This document shows positions 48,390 to 60,836 of a stretch of DNA of 64,000 nt, in pieces. The DNA lies in NCBI GenBank assembly GCA_021229015.1, contig CM037777.1:64057593-64121592 (forward strand). Direction: 5' to 3'. This DNA comes from Solen grandis (taxonomy: Eukaryota > Mollusca > Bivalvia > Adapedonta > Solenidae). Position 1 is the first letter of the stretch. Each line of letters begins with the position of its first letter. The notes under the pieces were generated by a model. The model worked only from the letters and a program-made list of their open reading frames with translations. It searched no databases and was not told the DNA's origin. The translations under genes were made by a program, and so were the position numbers.

Positions 48390-48960
48390 AATCTCGGTTA
48401 TAAAACAATAACATATTTATGACCATAATGTCTAAATTGATCTCAATTATGGGTGAGATTGGTTAACTAGGTCAGGATTTATGCCCCTTTTAATATCAAA
48501 ACTGACAGATTTTCACTTTGATTACACTCAAGTATCTTCATCTTTTGAGCAATCATCTTCAAATTTTATGACAATGTTTATGACCATAATGTCTCGATTG
48601 AGTTCGATTATGGATGAGTTTAGATGATTAGGTCAGGAGTTATGCTCCTTTTAATATATAAAAATGCACAATTTCACTTTGTTTATATTCTAGCATCTTC
48701 ATATTTTAAACAATCATTTTTAAACTTTAAGACAATGTTTATGACAATAACTTCTAAATCGAGTTTGATTAAAGCTGAGATTGGCCTATTATGTCAGGAG
48801 TTATGTCCCTTTTATTATGAAAAATGTTCCTTTTAATATATAAAAGTGAAAGATTTCACATTCTTTACACCCTAGCGATCATCTTCAAACTTTACGACAA
48901 TTTTTATGACATTAATCTCGCTTTTGAGTTCATTTATGACTAATATTGGCAAGTAAGTTA
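48390..48960 (+). repeat. Core type III tandem array without terminal hairpin
   Basis: About four units of about 130-150 bp with TTTATGACCATAATGTCTC, ATTGAGTTCGATTATGG and GTCAGGAGTTATGCTCCTTT. This is the same core found inside hairpin-ended elements at 58155-58917 and 62525-63823. Here neither end hairpin is present. Confidence 0.75.
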
Positions 48961-49294
48961 TGTCTCCCCCCATATTTATATCGGAGAGACATTGTTTTTG
49001 TCGGAGTTGTCTGTCTATCAGACTTTTTGTCCGGAGCATAACTCATAAATTATTAAAGCTATTAACTAGAATCTAGGTAAATAGATCTCATGGAGGAGAA
49101 GTGCAGTGCAAAGAACCGATACTCTGCTCATCATAATTTTGGAGTTATTTCCCTTTGTTAAATTTCATGCTTAATTTTTGTCCGGAGCATAACTCACAAA
49201 GTATCATAGCTATTAACTTGAATCTCCACAGGTGGATAGACCTCATGATGGAAAAGTGTCATGCACAAGAATTACAACTCTCCGCATCATATTT
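48961..49294 (+). repeat. CCGGAGCATAACTCA tandem repeat, inverted copy
   Basis: Begins TGTCTCCCCCC and GGAGAGACATTG (48961-48993), then two units with TTTGTCCGGAGCATAACTCA. It abuts the AGCTCACC hairpin at 49296, mirroring 44945-45310. Confidence 0.8.
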
Positions 49295-49910
49295 TAGCTC
49301 ACCTGAGCGCTTAAGCTCAGGGTGAGCTTTTTGTGACCGCTATTTGTCCGTCGTCAACAATGGCTTGTGAACACTCTAGAGGCTACAGTTTTGGCCCAAT
49401 CTTCTTTAAACTTGGTCAGGATGTTTATTTACATGATATCTCAGATGAGTTTGGCCAATCTTCATAAAATTTGGTCAGGATGTTTGTCTACATGATATCT
49501 TGTATGAGTTTGAAATCAGATCATGTGGGGTCAAAAACTAGGCCACCAAGTCAAATCTTAGAAAACCTTGTGAACACTTTAGAGGCCACAGAACCTTAAG
49601 GGAATTTTTTCATCAAATCTCGGATGAATTCAAAACTGGGCCAAATGGTGTCAAAAAGTAGGTCACCAGGCAAACTTTAGAAAAATCTTGTGAACACTCT
49701 GGAGGTCTACATTTTTGTCCCAGTCTTCATTAAACTTGATAAGAATGATGACTGCATTAATTCCCAGTTGAGTGCAAATTTAGGTAGGATGAAAATCTAA
49801 GTCATTTAGTCAAATGTTAGAAAAACAATTTAGATGCCACAGTTTTTGTCATCATGCCTAACACAGCAATCTTACTCAGGTGAGCGACACAGGGCCATCT
49901 TGGCCTTTTT
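49295..49910 (+). mobile_element. AGCTCACC hairpin-ended element, core type I
   Basis: The hairpin is at 49296-49328, followed by three to four type I units, some partial. The right end has CTCAGGTGAGCG and GGGCCATCTTGGCC. Confidence 0.85.
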
Positions 49911-50169
49911 TAAAAAAATGAAATTGCTGAATCAGATATTAAATAGTTCTTATGATGATGCCTCTGTGTACCAAGTTTTATGAAGATGTGAAGTCAACTA
50001 TATGAAAAGTTTAAACGAAAATGTATGCCTGAGTCAGAACAAGCACAATTACAACGTCCATCAACCGAGAACCCCTTTTCATTCGAAACCACAGCCTTTT
50101 ATTTGTATACGTATTAGATGTTTTATATCATGTTATACAAGAACGCCAAGCCTCATGAACTGTAACACT

Positions 50170-50375
50170 AACTCAGCCCCTCACCGCGTGGGTTCGAATC
50201 CCGGCAGGATAATTCGGATTTTCATGTGAGGAAGCCTTCCAGCTGGCTTGCGGTAGGTCGGTGGTTCTACCCGGATGATCTGTGCATTCGGGGTCTTCCT
50301 CCACCTGTAATTAGCTGGACGTCGCTATATGACTGAAATACTGTCGAAGCGACGGTAAACTCGAACAGTCAACTC
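50170..50375 (+). mobile_element. tRNA-derived SINE
   Basis: The B box GGTTCGAATCC is at 50191-50201. Full body and 3' region AGCTGGACGTCGCTATATGA. It starts at the same ACTCAGCCCCTCACCGCGTG point as the 10.2-kb copy. Confidence 0.85.
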
Positions 50376-50415
50376 ATAGTCAAGTCATGAACATGTGAAG
50401 CCATCTCCATAATAT

Positions 50416-51964
50416 TGTTACGCCCTACGGGTGCGCCTGCTTTACTCAATGTCAAAATGGCCCGTATGGAACGCTGCCGTATCGCTGCTGCCGGTTACCC
50501 TAGGTCTAAGATGGCCGTCTCTTGCTTTACCCCCAACAGGTCTCCAAGTCTTTTACTATCTGTGTTGTGTGGACTCCAACTTTAATAACTGAGTGGCTTT
50601 AAACTAGTAACTAGATCTAACAGGCCGTGTATTCTCACAGGGACTTAATAGTAAATAAAGACTTTTCAATGTTTACAAATTTAATAAATGAAAATAAGTA
50701 ACTTAAATATAATATATCTAGATCTATATCACATCAGATATCACGACTCGAGTTTCACTCACAATCACAACCAAATGGCTGTATCACTCAAATGTAAATC
50801 TAAATTTACGTGTGCGATAACATAAGACGTTTCGATCAACCAGTAAGAACGTCGGGAAAATTGCGAAGTAGACTTCTAGATCTATTATTACCCGTTAAAA
50901 TACTATAAATTTATAACAAAACGTACGGTGGGCTACAAGCTGACAATAAAGTTTTAAACATCAACGTATAGTTTACCAAGTATGCTTTACAACTGTATCG
51001 TTATCTAGAATAAGTATTTCTATTAAAATATAATCATAGAAATATAGGCTCAGGGCGCGACTGTGAAATAAACAGGATATTCCATTATAAATACACTATT
51101 AAAGCATCGAACCTAAGTTTGACTGGGAAAATGCACCACTTCAATGAGAAAAAAATAAAACAGTCAAAATGCGGCCTAGCGTGGAATTCAGTAGCGTTGG
51201 AGTCCCCGAACTACCCGTGGACTCGGTATTATACTAAACAGGGGTACACAGCCCACAAGTGTGAGGTTCACACCCCACACTGTGATCTGTAGACACACAG
51301 CTCACTGCGTGAACTGTGGGCTTAAAGCTCACAGAAATGGAAGCCTGTATAATACATGGCATTAATAACTCTTAACTTAATGTATATATAAAATAAATTA
51401 TAAGAAAACTAACAATAACCTCGAAACTACGCTTCCTTGAATTTGACAGTTGATTCATGTTCTAATTCTGTATATATTCTTTAAGAAAATCAAATATACC
51501 CGCCGATGCAGTTGCTAGGTAACTGCACACATAAAAATCAAAATGGCGGACGATGCTCACAACGTGAACAAGGCTAAATAACATAAGAAAAATACGATCC
51601 TTCTACCAAGTGATCGAATACAATAAGTGTGTCAAACTAAATTCAAACATGGAATAAACAATTCTGACAAGGAAATACTGACTAGATTTACATTAAATGC
51701 GGCTTAAAATGGATAAAGTACAGCCGCGAAAACCCATGACATCAACAGGATTCTACTGTGGAAAACATAGGGGGATCTCTAAAGTGAATGATTTTGAGAA
51801 AAACTGGCATATTATTTTGAGTTAAGTTGTCTACCTGTAAATTTAACAAGGAGAACAACTAGCTGAATGTAGTGTCGCCAGTAATAAGCACCTAAAATGA
51901 TTTAAATACATGTATACAAAGAATGACAGAAGAACAAATAAGGTAATCCCTGTAGGGCATTACA
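50416..51964 (-). mobile_element. 1.55-kb element with inverted termini, possible solo LTR
   Basis: The left border reads TGTTACGCCCTACGGG. The right border, as reverse complement, reads TGTAATGCCCTACAGGG. TG..CA termini and about 1.5 kb of non-coding sequence fit a solo LTR of a Gypsy-like element. Short inverted ends could also mean a DNA transposon. The flanking five bases do not match (AATAT and TTATG), so no target duplication is visible. No frame longer than about 60 codons. Confidence 0.5.
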
Positions 51965-51969
51965 TTATG

Positions 51970-52769
51970 AAGATAAACCTGAGACCGAGCATCCAACCAT
52001 AAAATATATAGGTCACGGTCATGAAATGATATGAGTATTTAATAAAGCATATTTTATATATACATATATGTAAATCACAATCGTAAACTTGAGGTGGGAC
52101 GGATGTATGGATGGACAGACAGATGGACTTGTAGCTTGTAAAACAGTTAAAATCTGTGATAATAGAACAAAAATATTTTTCGATTTACCATGGATGCCTA
52201 TGGTCGAACCCAAAAGACGGATTGATAATCAAGGGAGACGAAAAATGCCCTAACTTTATGACTGACAATAACTATACATTGCTAATTCACAATTGTTCAT
52301 GTGTGGTTTTGCATTTTTGTCATTGTAGTATCACTTTTGCATGTCATTGTAGTATCACTTTTGCTTACTTGAAATAAATCCATCAAAGATATTCATATAT
52401 CACAGTCAACCTCAGATTTTACATGCGGTATACCTCTAAGTATGCTCCTGATATACCCCAGATATATACTGACCTCATTTAGTAAATTGATTTCTTGACT
52501 TGTATATGTAGATTTTTTTTCGTCAGTGATTTCCCAGCTGTGCGATTTAATCATTGTATTCTATTCCCCACGAAGAGATGAGGAGTTTCCAGACATCACC
52601 TATTAAAATACTTCCAGTTATGATAGTTCGGGTGTAGAGATGTTACGTTTTCAACGTTTTTGTCCGTGTAACACACGTTCCAGTTTTAGAGAATGACAAT
52701 GACTTGATTAGTTGAATGACGCGAAACCAGGTTCTCAATTGTCGCCCCAAGCAAGCAAATCTGATTTTA
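51970..52769. other. Non-coding, short tandem duplication
   Basis: No gene. GTCATTGTAGTATCACTTTT occurs twice in tandem at 52318-52366, and a GGATGGACAGACAGATGG patch lies near 52112. Confidence 0.45.
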
Positions 52770-52880
52770 ATAACAGTGACCTTGACCTTTTGACCTGAAA
52801 ATCACCCCCAATCTTCTTCCCATAAGGTATCTATGTATTAAATCTGAGCATCATACCTCATATATATATTGAAAAACAAG
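52770..52880 (+). repeat. GTGACCTTGACC repeat fragment
   Basis: GTGACCTTGACCTTTTGACC is followed by TGAAAATCACCCCCAATC. It looks like one unit of a receptor-half-site-rich repeat family. Confidence 0.4.
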
Positions 52881-55259
52881 GTAGGTACGGTTAATTTCAT
52901 GGTTAACAATTTGAATTGCATTCTGAACCTGTATCCTGCAAGTTTCACCAACGAAAACACGCAATATTTCATTGCTCATCACTTATCAATTTAATTGCAT
53001 CCAATATTGGGAAAATAGAACAGGCTAAAAATCATTATTACACTATTACTCTAGGTAAGACTTTATTTTATTAAATGTTTTACACTTCGGTCTTGTTCAA
53101 TTTAGGTAAGGTCTAGTAGGTTTTTAAAGTTACTGGACCATTGGTCTAGTTTTTGAAAAAGTTAGAAAAGACTAAAATTTTCATCTCTATATATAGTGTA
53201 TTTAAACTGGGTTAAATACCTTGAATAATACATATAATTGTGGATACTTTGTCAGATTATAATATCAACTGTGAGATGTTTATTTTTATCCTGTTGTTTT
53301 ATCGGGTTATTTTTATCCTCATTTACCCCATTATGTAGCTTTTTACCCCGACAGAAATTAATATAAATGAAGAATGATTTTTCCCTCTTCCTACGACCAT
53401 GTGGTGTCCTGGCGGTTTGTAAAACAAAGAATAAAAAATAAAAGGCGTTACATGTTTATTCATATATAACAAAATGGAAACACCTAAGTAACACAAAATG
53501 GATTTAAAAAATATATTCTCCATATTGTGTTTGTATAGATAACCAAAGTAACTATGGATATTTGTGTTTATGAAATATGTTTCAATCATAAATCAAACCA
53601 TGAGAACCGAAAGCTTAGAATATCTGCGATGTCGGTATTATCCGTATAACAGAACACCGATCGGACGACTTGTAAATGTAAGGTAAAAATAAGTTCATCT
53701 TTGAAGGACATACACCCAAAAATAAAATCCTTGAGGAAAATATAGTCACCACATAAAGAAGATAGTGGGCGAACTGATTATTTTCTCATATCTTCAATTT
53801 GAGAATTTGCATCGGATGCACAAATAAGCAACAAAGAGAGTAGAATATATTAGATCAATACCATCAGAATTATGGTAATTAAATTACATTTTTAACTTGC
53901 ACACAATGTATCATTAATGTTCAAAAGCACTTTATAGATAAGAGTGTGCAACATCTTTCACTTCAAACTGCTCTAAGCAATGTTACAGAGGCAGCTTTAT
54001 CGTGTAATGTTTTCCTTTTATTGATTATTCATACATGTAACGATAATCAGCATCACGAGTAAATGAATTATTGCATTTTCAGGAACTTCTTTCATTTGAA
54101 AATATTTCCTTCATTATCGCAGTATAACGAGCAGATAAACATAAATTATGTCACCCACATTGTTTGATGAATATAAATTTAGTCTGGCCTACTTAAAGTG
54201 CTTATGTACTTAATGGTTAATAATTCTAAAGTGTGTTTCTGATGTTGTAGTGTCATTGATTACAGTGTTTCTCTACGTGGCATATTATTCGACACTATGT
54301 AAACTATGCCCAAGGAACAGTATAAATATATCAAAAATCTTAGTTTACGGAGGACGTAGTCTGTCCGTATCTAATTCTAGTATTAACCGGATATTTTACT
54401 GTCAATCAAACGAGAATATTCTATGTTACTCCGTACACCATATCGTACATGGACTCAATATAGCAGTGTTAATGTTCATATAGATTGTCCGACAAAATAT
54501 CAAACTCATTTACATCCGTCTGTACGATTTTTATAAATAGACACTAATATATACATAGAAACATACAAACACAAAAGATACTAACACTAAGACACTTGAT
54601 CTATTTCGAGTTATAAATATTGAGTCAAGTTCGGGACCTCCAAACATTTGTAGAGTCTTCTCCACGTATTAAACTCCAGTATTCCAAGAGCATCTCAAAC
54701 TTTGCCACATAACACGATAGAAGTAATCATGAGCCGTCCAAAACGCACAAACACTTAAGAACAGACCATTCATGATGACAATTAACTATACATTTAACAG
54801 AGGCAATAAGTTTCCGTTCTAAAGACGATTTTATAGGCCTAACAAAGAAAGGCCATTAATTAACATGAGGAGTTTTGTTTCAACAACTGGCATTATATTA
54901 CAACATTGGGGGCACAGTTCGCTGATAATAAAAGAGGAATGCTGCGTCAATACCCAAGACATCTCCAAAAAGTCGAGTTCTTAGTTAAAGCAATGTGTCA
55001 ATACCGATCTGGATGGCCTATGTGGAAGAACACGAAGTGCCAATGTGAGCTTTTGGGACCATCCTTTATCCGGCGTTGTCAGTCGTGAGTCGTCAGCAAT
55101 TTACATAAACAAGAGAATCGATATAACCGATGGATGCTCCCCGAATAAATGCTAGTTCCAAAAGGTTTTTTTTTTTTTTTTTATAATATTTCTTTCAAAT
55201 ATGTGTGTTCAACTAAATATTATAATAAAGTAAAACAAAGGGGAAAATATGTATGACAA
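52881..55259. other. AT-rich non-coding stretch
   Basis: No exon or known repeat was recognised. A poly-T run lies at 55165-55182. Confidence 0.35.
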
Positions 55260-55612
55260 AGGGCAGCAAGTAGGCATCAGAGATTAAGGAGTTTTTGTGG
55301 AGTTTTTTTAGTATTAAAAATTGTATTTTTCTGCACTGCACATCAACTCAAGGAGAACTATCTAGCTATCTAATACTGCACTTCTCTTCAATGAGATCTA
55401 TCTACCTATGAAGTTTCATATGACAAATAACAAAGGGCAATAACTCCAAAATTATGCAAAGCAGAGTTGTGGTTCTTGTACACTGTCCTCACTGAGATCT
55501 ATCTACCTATGAAGTTTCATGTCGAGACCTCTTATAGTTTTTGTGTTATGCTTCGGACAAAATAAGGACGCTCAAAGCGGCAACTATATGCTCTCCCTTC
55601 GGAGAACATAAA
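55260..55612 (-). repeat. GGAGAGCATA-ended repeat, related to CCGGAGCATAACTCA
   Basis: Two units share GAGATCTATCTACCTATGAA and TTGTACACTG, and it ends with ATGCTCTCCCTTCGGAGAAC (55589-55608), a small hairpin. Confidence 0.6.
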
Positions 55613-55614
55613 AA

Positions 55615-56421
55615 TCTTCCTCTCTGAAACTACTGATGGAAAAGTGATCAAACTTGGCAGTGACGCCCTATAAAAAATGGTCAAATTGTTCCGCTCTGTT
55701 GCACAATTCGGTCACAGGAGATAATATAGATTTTAAAAGTGAAATTTAAAAGAAAATCTTCTTGTCTGAAACCACAAGTCCTAGAGCTTAGATATTTGGT
55801 GTGTGGCTTTGTCTAGAAGACCGTCACCAAGTTTGTTCAAATCATGACCCTGGGGTCAAAATTGGCCCCGCCCCAGGGGTCACTTTATTTTACATGGACT
55901 TACAGAGGGAAAAAAAGAAGAAAAATCTTCATGTCAGAAACACAAGGTTTGATATTTGGTATGTAACATGGCCTTGTAGACCTCTACCAAGTTTGTTTAA
56001 ATCATGGCCCTGAGATAAAAATTGGCCCCGTCCCAGGGGTCACTTGATTTAATATAGGAAAAAACTTGAAAAAATCTTCTAAGAAACCACAAGGCCTATA
56101 GTTAAGATATGTGGTGCGTAGTATTGTCCAGTAGACCTCTACCAAGTTTGTTCAAATCATGACCATGGGGTCGAAATTGGTCCCGCCTCAGGGGTCACTT
56201 AGTTAAATATAGACTAATATAGGGAAAAACTAGAAAAAAAATCAATATATCAGAAACCACAAGGCCTGGGGTTTAGATATTTGGTATGCAAAATGGCCTG
56301 GTAGACCGCTACTATGTTTGTTCAAATCATGGCCCTGGGACCAAAATTGGCCCTGCCCAAGGGGTCACTTAATTTTACATATCCTTATGATACCAGGTGC
56401 CATTAAAGCCCTCTTTTCTTA
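55615..56421 (+). mobile_element. Hairpin-element core type II, left end missing
   Basis: About four units with TCAAATCATGACCCTGGGGT, AAAATTGGCCCCGCC and AGGGGTCACTT. The right end is degenerate (ACCAGGTGCCATTAAAGCCC then TCTTTTCTT). The AGCTCACC hairpin is absent. Confidence 0.75.
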
Positions 56422-56558
56422 TTTTAAAAAAGACGTAATACTAACAAATCGTTGAAACGGTTAAATGTACCTGTTAAAACGGTATTTATTTCAAAGTAAT
56501 TCCATGTGGTATCAAATTGTTCTGCATGTCTTATTTTCTCTTAATTATAAAGGTAAAT

Positions 56559-56825
56559 TAGCTCACGTGAGCACGAAATGCTCATGGTGAGTTATTAGGA
56601 TCCTCATCGTCCGTCGTCAACAATTTGCTTTAAACGACATCGGCTCTAAAACCGCTTGACAGAATTTGATTAAACTCGGCAGGGAAAAACATTTTTGTGA
56701 ACGTTCACTCAAGGATCATCCTTTCCTATTTTAATAAAATTCTATACAGTGGTTTCAGAGAAAATGTTTAAAGATTTCACTATATACCTACATGGCGAAT
56801 TACCCCCGCCCCTAGCGGCCATTGC
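56559..56825 (+). mobile_element. AGCTCACC hairpin end, truncated element
   Basis: The hairpin is at 56560-56593, followed by CGTCCGTCGTCAACAATT and one unit of core type IV (GATCATCC..TTTC..GTGGTTTCAGAG). The right end is missing. Confidence 0.7.
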
Positions 56826-57189
56826 TTATTAATAGAAATAAAAGAATTTGTAAAATAATTCTCAATCTGTGTCCAACAAACGATACTTAACTATATTTGT
56901 TCTAGTTTCGGTTCATTATACATGTCTTTAATATGTATGTCATGAATGCAATAACATAACATTACGCAGTTACCACTCATTATATTGTATGTAGATGTAA
57001 ATGGTTATCTGCCCTTAGACAGTGACGGGCATCACTGTCATCGAAGCATCGAAGAGAACCCATAGACGGCAAGAGTTTCAATGAATGTTGGTTGTCACTT
57101 GCAATAATGTGCGGTCACTTCTATACAGATCGAGTTTAACGCAAATAAGTTTAACATGACTGTGTGAATTGAACCCGATTGCAAGATAA

Positions 57190-57445
57190 TGGTCATAAAC
57201 ATTGTCATAAAGTTTGAAGATGATTGCTCAAAAAAGGCCAGTTTTGACCCCAGGGCCATGATTTGAAAAAACATAGTAGAGGTCTATAAGCCCCTGTTAC
57301 ATACCAAATATCTAAACTCCAGGCCTTCTTGTTTCTGAGAAAATTTATAAGTTTTTCCTATATTTAATCAAGTGACCCCTACGTTAAATCAAGTGACCCC
57401 TGGGGCGGGGCCAATTTTGACCCCAGGGTCATGATTTGAACATTT
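57190..57445 (-). mobile_element. Mosaic of core types III and II
   Basis: Type III sequence (GTCATAAAGTTTGAAGATGA, ending about 57231) runs straight into type II sequence (CCAGTTTTGACCCCAGGGCC). Near 57366-57400 the AATCAAGTGACCCCT stretch is duplicated. No terminal hairpin. Confidence 0.7.
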
Positions 57446-57449
57446 TTAA

Positions 57450-58150
57450 CTACAATTCAAAAAGTCATCGAGGAATATCAGAGTTATAGAACAGACACAA
57501 AAAATAGACCTCATTTCTGATCTTTAAACTTTTAGTTTAACCTAGTCCTTGGAGCTACAGACCTGGAGAAGGCGTGCAAAAAACTGCCTTATGGTGGTAA
57601 GCATTTCTGCAAAATAATTTCAAAATTCATCAAGGAATGTCAGAGTTATACATCAGATACAAAATAAGACCTCCTGACCTTGGTGCTCAGATCTCTCATG
57701 ATGGGGAACATATCTGCAAAGTAATTTCAAAATTCATCAAGGAATGTCAGAGTTATACATCAGATACAAAATAAGACCCCATATTTGACCTTTGAACTGT
57801 AAGAGTGATATCCTGACCTTGGTGCTACAGATCTGGGGTTGCAAGCGACACATCGTCTCATGATGGGGAACATATCTGCTAAGTAATTCCAAAATCCATC
57901 AAGGTAGGTCAGAGTTATGGAGCGGAGAAGAAAAGAAAGACCCCATATTTTACCTTTAAACTCTTAAGTGTGACCTTGACCTTGTAGCAACCACAGAACA
58001 GGGGATTGCGCACGACACATCGTATCATGACAGTGAACATTTCTGCCAAGTAATTTCAAAATCCATTCAGGAATGTCAGAGGTATGGAGCGGAAACGAAA
58101 TCCAGACGGACGGTTTAATTACTATATGCCCACCTTCGGGGGCATAAAAA
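57450..58150 (-). repeat. GGCATA-hairpin element with about 150-bp units
   Basis: About four units with GATGGGGAACATATCTGC, TTCATCAAGGAATGTCAGAG and GACCCCATATTTGACC. It ends in the hairpin ATGCCCACCTTCGGGGGCAT (58126-58145). It is a different family from the AGCTCACC elements but has the same design: a tandem core next to a terminal hairpin. Confidence 0.75.
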
Positions 58151-58154
58151 GGGT

Positions 58155-58917
58155 TTAACTCTTGACCTAATTGACTGATCTAAGCCATAATCAAACTCAA
58201 TCGAGACATTTTGGTCATAAACATTACCATAAAGTTTGAAGATGATAGCTCAAAAGAAATAGAGTGTAAAAAAAAAAAAGGGAACCTTGGAACATTGTCA
58301 TAAAGTTAGAAGATGATTGCTAAGAAAATGAAGATGCCAGAGTGCAAAAGTTAAATCTGGCATATTTTGATATCAAAAGGGGGCAAAACACCTGACCTAC
58401 TTGACCGATCTCAGCCATAATCGAACTCAATTAAGACAATATGGTTATAAATATTGTCATAAAGTAAATATTGTCATAAAGTTTAAAGATAACTGCTAAA
58501 AATTGAGATGCTAGAGTGTAAACAAAGGGAAATCTGGGATTTTTTATATTAGAATCGGCTTACTCCTGACCTAATCGACCGATATTAGCCATAATCGAAC
58601 TCAATCGAGACATTATGACCATTAGCATAGTCATAATGTTTGAAGATGATTGCTCAAAAGATGGAAGATGCTAAAGTGTAAACAAAGTAAAATCTGGCAT
58701 ATTTATATTGAAAGGGACATAACTTCTGCCCTAATTGACTGATCTCAGTCATAATCGAACTCAATCGAGACATTATGGTCATCAACATTGTCATAAAGTT
58801 TGAAGATGATTGCTTAAGAAATGAAGATGCTAGAGTGTAAAATGTTGACGACGCACGACGGACACTCACGGGATCACAAAAGCTCACCCTGAGCTTTGCT
58901 CGGGTGAGCTAATGATG
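58155..58917 (-). mobile_element. AGCTCACC hairpin-ended element, core type III
   Basis: The hairpin is at 58881-58910. Five to six units carry CATAATCGAACTCAATCGAG, ACATTGTCATAAAGTTTGAA and GAAGATGCTAGAGTGTAAA. The GGCC-hairpin end is not seen. Confidence 0.85.
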
Positions 58918-58999
58918 AACTGATTAAGTGGAATTAATATTATGTATATACTGGTTTATATATTGGTTTCAATATAAAGTATTGATGATCTCCCTTACA

Positions 59000-59981
59000 A
59001 ATCTAAAAAGCAATGGTTTGGCTGGGTGGTTTGGGGTCTCACTTTTTTAGGGGTAAGCTTGATTTTAATAAATATTGTAGATAAAAATTAGGTGACCATT
59101 TGTGCCATTGACCATTGGTTTCAGAGAAGATGATATTTTGATTTTTTATATATATAGAGAGAGAGAGATTTTTTGAATTTGTTTATATATATATTGAATT
59201 TAGGGACACGAAGAATAATTATTTTCTAAAAGAAAATAAAGAAAAACAAAAAGTAAAGGGTGTGCCGAAACTTGGCCAAACATCATCGAGTGATTCGATA
59301 CGATATACGTTATTCGATGTACGATATACAATATTTCCGGTTCCTAATACGATTGAATGCGATTCGATACGTTACGATGCGTTTGAGTATATTATGCGAT
59401 ACGATGCGATCAAACGATATACGCTATTTTTGACAACTGATACGATAGCACCACTGTATATAAAATTGGCAAACCACATGGGGCCTCATTTTTCAAGGAA
59501 TCAACTTTATTTTAGCAAATAGAAAAATTCGATGACTATTTGTGCCAAGCAAAATTAAAATCTAACCATTGGTTTCAGATAAGATGATTTTTTTTATTTT
59601 TGTATATAGAGTATACAAGGAAACTTGACAACCCTGAGGAGGCCTTATTTCTTAAGGGATGGACTTAATTTTAGCAATTATGGTTGATGACTATGATGTG
59701 ACCACTTGTGCCAAAGGAAATTAATTTTTTACCATCGGTTTTAGAGAAGATGATTTTTAGAGTTTTTAAAATATAATGTTGGCTACCATGGCAAACAGGG
59801 TTCTGCATTGACCAAGTTTATTTTAGCAACTTTTTGTGAAAGTTTACCCAAGGATCATTCATGCCAAGTTTCATCAATTTCTACCTTGCGGTTTCAGAGA
59901 TGTATTTTAAAGCAAATTGTTGACGATGGACGGAGGGTGATCCCAATAGACCTTGAGCACGTTGTGCTCTAGTGAGCTAAA
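59000..59981 (-). mobile_element. AGCTCACC hairpin-ended element, core type IV
   Basis: The hairpin is degenerate at 59949-59978. Units contain ACCATTGGTTTCAGAGAAGA, TTGTGCCA and GACCAAGTTTATTTTAGCAA. A CGATACGAT-rich patch (59290-59452) interrupts the array. Confidence 0.75.
59290..59452. repeat. CGATACGAT-rich short-motif patch
   Basis: CGATACGAT, CGATATACG and GATTCGATACG recur about every 8-15 bp, giving an unusually CpG-dense island in AT-rich DNA. No regular period and no convincing coding frame. Confidence 0.7.
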
Positions 59982-60699
59982 AACTTCACCAGTATTTTTA
60001 AAACATGTGATAATTTCATTTAACATTTAATGGTTATGTTGCTTTCTTTTTCTAAAATTGTTTGATACCGCATTAATAGGTACACGTGGTAATGTAATTA
60101 TACGGTAACCAAATGCGGCTCCAAGATACATGTATGGACATCTGCACGCCACCCGTTTATTTTTACCATGTGTGCAAATCTTCACTTAACATTATTATTA
60201 TCAATGTCATATTCCTATACTAACATCATTCAAGTTATCAAGTCATTTTAGTTAAATTATAATTCCTTTTTATAATACTGATGTTTTTAATGCCCATTTC
60301 AAAATTCTGGATGTAATGATAAGGTGACCTGGTGTCACATATGACAGTAGAATAATCTGAGAGAGCGGCCTTTTGACCCGTTTTGACCATGGCAATGGCT
60401 GGGGAAAACTATATCCTTGGAGATAGTGGATATCCATGTAAAAGATGGCTTCTGACGCCATACCTTCATCCACAGCCAGGATCACAGGCTGCTGATAAGT
60501 ATGTGATGGAAATACAATGAAATATACAAATATTTGCATTTATTTGAAGATGTTTAGAAACAATAGGCGGCCTTAAAGTTGCTCATTTGAGAAACATTGC
60601 CTTGACTGTTTGTACAAGTTACTATATTGTAGCAACGTCATACTGTATACATATTCACGCAGTAATAAAGCAAGATCATTCCAGTCATCAAACAGTTCC

Positions 60700-60836
60700 T
60701 TAAAAATACAAAAGTATGTCACTGGGTTTTGATCAAGGCCATCCATGGCCAAAGTGAAATTTCACAAACAAAATTGCACCTGTGACTGGCTACAATAAAA
60801 GCTCACATTGAGCACTTCGTGCTCAGGTGAGTTAAA
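60700..60836 (-). mobile_element. AGCTCACC hairpin end, truncated
   Basis: The hairpin is at 60800-60833, preceded on the plus strand by only about 100 bp of diverged element sequence. No core array. Confidence 0.7.

Noticed and set aside
60270..60539. Minus-strand 89-codon frame
   Set aside because: No recognisable domain, no splice context, and length within chance expectation for this window.
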